This document shows, piece by piece, positions 59,640 to 64,000 of a DNA stretch of 64,000 nucleotides; within the stretch, counting starts at the first letter, position 1, and the number at the start of each line of letters is the position of its first letter. The position numbers and the translations under genes were made by a program. A model generated the notes under the pieces. It was not told the DNA's origin and made no database searches. It worked only from the letters and a program-made list of their open reading frames with translations. Origin of the DNA: Lachnospiraceae bacterium UBA935 (GTDB lineage Bacteria; Bacillota; Clostridia; Lachnospirales; Lachnospiraceae); contig DBDJ01000072.1 in assembly GCA_002293525.1 (NCBI GenBank), positions 166,537-230,536 of the forward strand, in the 5' to 3' direction.

Positions 59640-59732
59640 TTGGCCGCTGGAGCATAACTTAGCCCAAGTTCGTCATCGGTGAGTGGTTCCGGTAGTACGG
59701 GGGACTTGGCCGCTGGAACATAACTTAGCCCA
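59640..59732. repeat. 27-bp direct repeats flanking a 39-bp segment
   Basis: GGCCGCTGGAGCATAACTTA within 59640-59666 recurs with one mismatch within 59706-59732. The second copy overlaps the stop codon of the kinase gene (59725-59727). Confidence 0.85.
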
Positions 59733-60600
59733 GCGGTAGCTGCATGACAAAAACCGTACCGATTCCGCCCCTTCCAGCCTTGTTCATCAGGGTTCCGCCC
59801 TGACCTTCAACGATCTTTCGGGCAAGGTACAGACCCACGCCGCTTCCTTCCGTGGTCTTGATCGCAGCGGCTTTGCCCCGGTAGAAACGGGTATAAATGC
59901 GCCCGTACTCCTCCGGCGGTATCCCGATTCCCTCATCACTTATCTGAATCCGGTAGTACAGCTGGCCGGGTTCTGCTTCAATCCGGATCCGACTGTCGGC
60001 CGGACTGTATTTCACCGCATTATCCAAAATATTAACCAAAGCCTCCCTGATCCATTTGCGGTCATGGCTCAGCATAAAGGGTGCCAGTACAGTCTCTTCC
60101 ACCGTGATCTTTTTCCCTTCTGCTTTCGTGCGGATGCTTGCGGAAGCCAGCTTTACGGTTTCCACAATATCAGCAAGCTCAGCGTGCAAAGTAATGATAC
60201 CCGTTTCCATCCGGGAAATATTAATAAGGGCGTCCGTTAGATTTTCCAGATGGGCGATCTGACTTCCGATCAAATGGACAAATTCCTGACGCTCTGTTTC
60301 CGTCAGTGCTTCTTCCTGTAAAAGATAATGGCTGGTCTTCAAACCGGAAAGCGGGGTCTTCAGCTGATGAGAAATATCCGTGATCAAGGCTTTTGCCGCC
60401 TCTTTTTCTTCCGACAGTCTCTGACTATGGAGTTCCACATTCTTGCCTAGCTGTTCCAGACGGCTATAGATCTTGCCTGCGATGCCCTCCTGATAGAAAG
60501 GGGTCTGGAAATCAAACTTTCCGAGGGTAAACTGTTCGAGAATGTCCAATATATCCTGCAATAGCTCTTCCTTTTTCTTGATCCTCATTCTGATCCCCAT
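59725..60600 (-). CDS. Sensor histidine kinase without membrane segments
   Basis: A 291-residue kinase. There is no membrane segment; the N-terminal 90 residues are helical. Phospho-His is in D-I-S-H-Q-L-K-T-P, the N-box is L-V-N-I-L-D-N-A-V-K-Y, and the G-boxes are S-D-E-G-I-G-I and G-S-G-V-G-L-Y-L-A. Kinases lacking a sensor often depend on an ABC transporter for signal detection (as in BceRS-BceAB), which fits the ABC exporter at 55.9-59 kb. It is downstream of the OmpR regulator, with a repeat element between them. The start is at 60600; 60588 is also possible, both within a run of repeated ribosome-binding-site-like decamers. Confidence 0.88.
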   Translation of the reverse strand: MGIRMRIKKKEELLQDILDILEQFTLGKFDFQTPFYQEGIAGKIYSRLEQLGKNVELHSQRLSEEKEAAKALITDISHQLKTPLSGLKTSHYLLQEEALTETERQEFVHLIGSQIAHLENLTDALINISRMETGIITLHAELADIVETVKLASASIRTKAEGKKITVEETVLAPFMLSHDRKWIREALVNILDNAVKYSPADSRIRIEAEPGQLYYRIQISDEGIGIPPEEYGRIYTRFYRGKAAAIKTTEGSGVGLYLARKIVEGQGGTLMNKAGRGGIGTVFVMQLPLG

Positions 60601-60650
60601 TTCTGATCCTTATTTATTATCCTTATTCTGATCCTATTTCTGATCTTCAT
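60583..60650 (-). repeat. Reiterated AGGATCAGAA decamers over the kinase start
   Basis: On the minus strand, AGGATCAGAA or close variants occur about five times just before and into the kinase coding sequence. Each contains an AGGA ribosome-binding motif, so they reiterate the translation-start region; two of the copies are followed by ATG. Confidence 0.75.
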
Positions 60651-60656
60651 TTATTC

Positions 60657-60783
60657 TTAGGGAAACGCTGATTAAAGCGTTTCCTGCGCCGGATTTGCGG
60701 CACAAAGTGCCAAATTCCGCTGCAAATCCGTGCGCATCCTGCGGAGCGTCTAAGGAAATACTGATGCATCAGTGTTTCCTTAG
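60657..60783. repeat. Multi-hairpin repeat element, copy B (~127 bp)
   Basis: Its reverse complement matches the element at 8925-9064: CTAAGGAAACACTGATGCAT, the GGCACTTTGTGCC centre and GCGTTTCCCTAA. Differences are confined to loops and short deletions. It lies between the regulator and kinase genes. It supplies the last four residues (L-R-K-H) and the stop codon of the regulator. Confidence 0.9.
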
Positions 60784-61491
60784 GTATTCAGTCGGGTGGT
60801 TCCATAAATATCCGATACCACGGACATTCTTAATCAGTTCCGGCCGGGCCGGATTCGGCTCGATTTTTTCCCGAAGCCGCCGGATATTTACGGCGACAGT
60901 GTTTTCATCGACAAACTGGCTGTTATTATCCCACAATGCCTCCAAAAGCTGGGCTTTGGTCAGCACTTGGCCGGGATGTTCAAGAAACAGTGACAGCAGC
61001 CGTAGCTCATTTTTAGTCAGGGCGATGACATTTCCGCCAATGGTCAGTTTCATATCGCTGCTGTTAAAAGCAAGCAGACCGCTGCGAATCGTTGTCCGGC
61101 CACCTTTCCCCTCGGTATCTCCCGACACATGCCTTCGGGCAAAGGCCGCATTCACCTTAGAGAGCAGTACTGAAAGACTGAACGGTTTCGTCATGTAGTC
61201 ATCGGCTCCCGCTTCATAACCCATCACAATATCCAGTTCCGTATCCAGCGCGGTCAGAAAAAGCAAGCGGACCGGGCTGGTTTCCCGAATTTTCCGGCAA
61301 AAATCTATCCCGCTTCCATCTTCTAACATAATGTCGCAGATCACGAAATCAACCGGGTTTTCTGCAAAAAGCTCCAGCCCCTTACGGACACTGCCGGCCG
61401 TCCATACCCGATAACCTTCCTTTTCCAGTTTAAAGCTGATACCCCGGCTCAGACTGTAATCATCTTCCAACAATAATATATTTCCTGCCAT
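60769..61491 (-). CDS. OmpR-family response regulator
   Basis: A 240-residue regulator. The receiver domain has the acidic pair in L-L-E-D-D, the phospho-Asp in V-I-C-D-I-M-L and Lys in M-T-K-P-F. The C-terminal winged helix has E-L-R-L-L-S-L-F-L, V-A-V-N-I-R-R-L-R and the closing R-G-I-G-Y-L-W. The last four residues come from the inserted repeat element and replace whatever tail the ancestor had. It probably controls the nearby FtsX-type exporter together with the kinase. A GAGTAGGACATG stretch holds the start. Confidence 0.93.
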   Translation of the reverse strand: MAGNILLLEDDYSLSRGISFKLEKEGYRVWTAGSVRKGLELFAENPVDFVICDIMLEDGSGIDFCRKIRETSPVRLLFLTALDTELDIVMGYEAGADDYMTKPFSLSVLLSKVNAAFARRHVSGDTEGKGGRTTIRSGLLAFNSSDMKLTIGGNVIALTKNELRLLSLFLEHPGQVLTKAQLLEALWDNNSQFVDENTVAVNIRRLREKIEPNPARPELIKNVRGIGYLWNHPTEYLRKH

Positions 61492-61738
61492 GTCCTACTC
61501 CTTATGGGGAATTTTCTGTCATATCTTTCTCGCTATAAAATATAATATCATAAAAACTCTTATTTATCATTAATGTCCCAGTAAGTTGTCCGATTACCCA
61601 ATTTCGCTGTTATTATTCTCTTAAAATCATCGATGCCACATATAGAACGATAATATTCCGTCATCTTTCTAAAATTTTGTTACGACCGGACAGCAACTGC
61701 ATAGGATATTATATCAGAATAAAATAAGGAGAGTACTT

Positions 61739-62122
61739 ATGCCCGAATTCGAGCGCAATGAGCATTCTACACCAGATTATCACCACGGAAAAGAGGGCTG
61801 TCCCGTTGTCGGCTATCAGTCGGTATCCGTCAGTGTTCCCGTGGAAGTAAAGCCATTTGCACGTACCGGGAAGACCAGGACTGTCTGCTGCTGTGACCCC
61901 ATCATCACCATGGATACGGTTACTTGTGCCGGCAAGAAAGACGGGACCTGTCATTTTACCATCAGCCAGATGCTTTGTATCGAGGTTCCGGTGAGCTTCG
62001 GGGCGGTGATCGGCGTCGGCGATACTTATGTGGACTGCCTGGGGGCTTCCAGCGAAGCCTTCCCTGGGTCCGGCCACGACAGAGACTGCGGCTGTGATGA
62101 CGACAAAGGATATTATGAATGA
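61739..62122 (+). CDS. Cysteine-rich hypothetical protein, possibly spore-associated
   Basis: A 127-residue protein with many Cys residues (V-C-C-C-D-P, C-H-F, C-G-C-D-D) and a repeated valine motif S-V-S-V-S-V-P-V-E-V-K-P-F-A. I have the impression that similar proteins with V-P-V-x-V-K-P-F-A and C-C motifs occur in spore-forming Clostridia, but this rests on recollection only. No signal peptide is present. AAGGAG precedes the ATG, and a terminator follows. Confidence 0.65.
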   Translation: MPEFERNEHSTPDYHHGKEGCPVVGYQSVSVSVPVEVKPFARTGKTRTVCCCDPIITMDTVTCAGKKDGTCHFTISQMLCIEVPVSFGAVIGVGDTYVDCLGASSEAFPGSGHDRDCGCDDDKGYYE

Positions 62123-62144
62123 AAACTCCTTGCATACAGACACG

Positions 62145-62170
62145 AAAAAGTACGCTGCGGCGTACTTTTT
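62145..62170 (+). terminator. Terminator of the cysteine-rich gene
   Basis: AAAAAGTACGC, loop TGCG, GCGTACTTTTT. It is a perfect 11-bp stem and also serves the opposite strand. Confidence 0.9.
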
Positions 62171-62211
62171 GAGTGCTGGGAGAATTGTATGACGAAAGCC
62201 CGATAGTTTTT

Positions 62212-62359
62212 TTATCGCTCTCCGCCTTCACATGCATTGGTTGTTTTAATATCATCAGCGTTAATATATGGTTCAATAACTGTCTGTGCCATTTTCTTAA
62301 TTGTACTTTTTCCACTTCCGTTAGGTCCTGCAAATTACTATTTCTGGTTTCCTAAGCAT
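62212..62359 (-). pseudogene. Zeta-toxin-family kinase, truncated and frameshifted
   Basis: It starts M-L-R-K-P-E-I-V-I, then after a two-base deletion gives A-G-P-N-G-S-G-K-S-T (Walker A), then P-Y-I-N-A-D-D-I-K, the motif of zeta-type toxins. The frame ends after about 49 codons, while intact toxins have 190 or more. It overlaps the upstream gene by 8 bases, as a toxin-antitoxin pair would. It is clearly dead. Confidence 0.8.
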
Positions 62360-62567
62360 ACTCCCGCCTCCCGTCCGGATATTCAAGATAGGGCTTATTC
62401 CTTTCAGTATCATGCTTACATATTGGAAAACCTTTTATTTTTCTAATTTCGTTATCTATTCTGATCGCTTCTTTAAATCTAAATGTCATCTCATCATCTG
62501 TAAGACCGCACGTAATATCCAAATCATTTTCTTCGATAACAATTTTATTTCCAGACTTTTCTCCCAT
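62352..62567 (-). CDS. Antitoxin-like partner of the zeta-toxin remnant
   Basis: A 71-residue acidic protein preceded by GGAGG. It has no signal or membrane segment. The end (Y-L-E-Y-P-D-G-R-R-E-Y-A) and middle (E-I-R-K-I-K-G-F-P-I-C-K) resemble small proteins encoded just upstream of zeta-type toxins in related genomes, from memory only. It remains intact although the toxin is broken. Confidence 0.6.
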   Translation of the reverse strand: MGEKSGNKIVIEENDLDITCGLTDDEMTFRFKEAIRIDNEIRKIKGFPICKHDTERNKPYLEYPDGRREYA

Positions 62568-62756
62568 ATATAAACCTCCGCGATCAATGTCTTATTTTCA
62601 CTTTTTCAGTATATCATATCTATGTGAAAAATACATTATAAAACTGCCAAACACACATTTAACCATCAATACTGTAGCAGCTGACAATCATCTTCATTTA
62701 AAATTTTATTTTATTTCATTCTTCCATATATTAGATTACGTGGACTGCCTATACAC

Positions 62757-64000
62757 TTACAACGCGGCCTCCTCCGGTTCCTTGTACTCCTCTCCCGTAT
62801 TATACAGTTGATAATATTCACCTTTAAGTTCCAATAATTCGTTGTGGGTTCCTACTTCTACTATTTTGCCCTGTTTGAGAACCAGAATCTTGTTGGCAAA
62901 TATAACTGTCTTCAACCTATGGGCAATAATGATTATAGTTTTACCCTTGAAGTATTTTCCTAGTTCCTCCTGTATTTTATTCTCTGAAATATTATCAAGT
63001 GAAGAGGTTGCTTCGTCAAAAATTATAATTGGTGAATTTCTGAGCAGTGCTCTGGCTATTGAAATTTTTTGTTTCTGTCCTCCAGATAAAGCTACGCCGT
63101 TTTGACCCACCTTAGTTTCGAACTGCTTGGGAAGCGCACTTATATGATCAAATATGTCCGCAACTTTAGTAGCATTAACTACCATCTCTTTAGTTATTAA
63201 TCTATTGCCTAATGTTAAATTATTCATTAGTGTGTCATCAAATATAAATGTATCTTGACTTACTATACTTATATTTTTTCTTAACGCTTGCAAATTATAC
63301 TTCTTAATACATACATTATCTATATAAATATCTCCTGATGTAACATCCCATAATCTATATATTAGGTTTGTAATTGTTGTTTTTCCAGATCCGCTTTCCC
63401 CTACAACGGCTGTAATACAATTATTAAAAGTAACATTAATATTTTTCAACACAATTTTGTTTTCGTTATATTGAAATGATACATTCCTGAATTCAATTGC
63501 CCCCAAAACTTTTTTTGATTGATAGCCTTTTTTATTCTCATCAATGGAAATAGGTTCATCCAGAATAGCTTGAATCCTTTTAATTGCTACAATAGATTTT
63601 TGTATGTTCATTCTAAACTGGATTATTCTAAAAACCGGACTAAGCAATTGCTGGGCATAGGAATTAAAAACAATCAAAACACCAATTGTCATGCTGCCGC
63701 GCATTACCTTGATTCCACCATATGCCAAGATACTTATCATAATAATACCGCTTACTATATTCGTCGATATGCTACTACCGGAAAGTCCCATTTGCAAACC
63801 TATACCGGTCTTCAAAAATCGCTTTGAAACATCAAAATATTTTTTATAAAACAGTTTTTTACCATTTTGCTTAATAAAATTCAGCATAGAATGGAAGAAT
63901 TCACCCAATATATTGATATACTCACCATGATACTCACGCAACCTATTGATAAGCTTATTAACTTTTTTATTATAATATGATGTAATGGTCAAAAGCCCTT
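62757..64000 (-). CDS. ABC exporter (membrane plus ATPase domains), 5' end outside window
   Basis: At least 411 residues of a half-size exporter. The part present contains the later membrane segments (about residues 68-125) and an ABC ATPase with Walker A G-E-S-G-S-G-K-T-T, signature A-L-S-G-G-Q-K-Q-K, Walker B I-I-I-F-D-E-A-T-S-S-L-D and the H-switch A-H-R-L-K-T. The frame continues past the window edge (no start codon with ribosome-binding site inside), so it is partial. It is markedly AT-rich compared with neighbouring genes, suggesting a different origin. It may export a peptide; the N-terminal domain that would tell is outside. Confidence 0.9.
   Translation of the reverse strand, partial: GLLTITSYYNKKVNKLINRLREYHGEYINILGEFFHSMLNFIKQNGKKLFYKKYFDVSKRFLKTGIGLQMGLSGSSISTNIVSGIIMISILAYGGIKVMRGSMTIGVLIVFNSYAQQLLSPVFRIIQFRMNIQKSIVAIKRIQAILDEPISIDENKKGYQSKKVLGAIEFRNVSFQYNENKIVLKNINVTFNNCITAVVGESGSGKTTITNLIYRLWDVTSGDIYIDNVCIKKYNLQALRKNISIVSQDTFIFDDTLMNNLTLGNRLITKEMVVNATKVADIFDHISALPKQFETKVGQNGVALSGGQKQKISIARALLRNSPIIIFDEATSSLDNISENKIQEELGKYFKGKTIIIIAHRLKTVIFANKILVLKQGKIVEVGTHNELLELKGEYYQLYNTGEEYKEPEEAAL

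Overview
The window looks like chromosomal DNA of an endospore-forming, anaerobic Clostridia-type Firmicute, probably near Lachnospirales. The support is purine-rich ribosome-binding sites, TTGACA/TATAAT promoters, a PerR plus reverse-rubrerythrin pair, a BclA/BclB-type spore-surface protein, an agr-like quorum-sensing locus, a Firmicutes-type type VII secretion cluster, and YesN/YesM and LytTR/GHKL two-component systems. The species cannot be named from sequence alone. Both ends (about 1-2.5 kb and 62.2-64 kb) are clearly more AT-rich than the interior.

Layout. 0-2.5 kb: agr-like locus with an AgrD-type peptide, a LytTR regulator and an AgrC-like membrane protein; no agrB is visible. 2.6-3.5 kb: PerR and reverse rubrerythrin. 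3.8-6.7 kb: YD-repeat-like membrane protein, 4Fe-4S protein, SDR epimerase. 6.7-13.2 kb: polyphosphate kinase, Ppx/GppA phosphatase, DUF815 ATPase and the chorismate mutase/prephenate dehydratase PheA. 13.5-17 kb: spore-surface protein, DUF5050 protein, two HD hydrolases. 17.3-21 kb: twin chemoreceptors. 21.4-24.6 kb: CPBP fragment, HAD hydrolase, GHKL kinase and LytTR regulator, three of them carrying low-complexity expansions. 25-27.2 kb: a putative peptide-modification locus, in which a protein with a chagasin-like N-terminus and a repeated K-Y-G-[FY]-P-C tail precedes a radical SAM/SPASM enzyme with a TPR-like tail. 27.5-32 kb: LytTR/DUF3021 pair, alpha/beta hydrolase, DUF2130 and DUF975 proteins. 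32.2-41.4 kb: YesN/YesM with an anchored sugar-binding protein, and an mgl galactose-type ABC system whose lipoprotein mglB is broken. 41.9 kb: tRNA-Leu. 42.1-44.2 kb: two CobW-family GTPases. 44.3-52.4 kb: type VII secretion cluster (lipase-like candidate effector, four WXG100 proteins, YukD, EssC). 52.9-55.7 kb: secreted carbohydrate-binding protein, ZIP transporter, duplicated FliD-like protein. 55.9-61.5 kb: FtsX-type ABC exporter and an OmpR/kinase pair, separated by an IS110 remnant. 61.7-64 kb: cysteine-rich protein, zeta-toxin remnant with its partner, and an ABC exporter that runs off the window.

The intergenic space is rich in repeats: a ~130-bp multi-hairpin element (8.9 and 60.7 kb) with single-hairpin relatives (12.1, 15.7, 32.0 kb), a ~52-bp element (5.6 and 55.8 kb), short repeats near 3.8, 21, 24.8 and 27.3 kb, and many tandem arrays. 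Several of these supply or touch the stop codon of the neighbouring gene.

The strongest candidate for an undescribed system is the 25-27 kb peptide/radical-SAM pair. Next are the DUF1980-like CobW fusion, the compact type VII locus without visible EssB/EsaA, and the hairpin family that ends genes.
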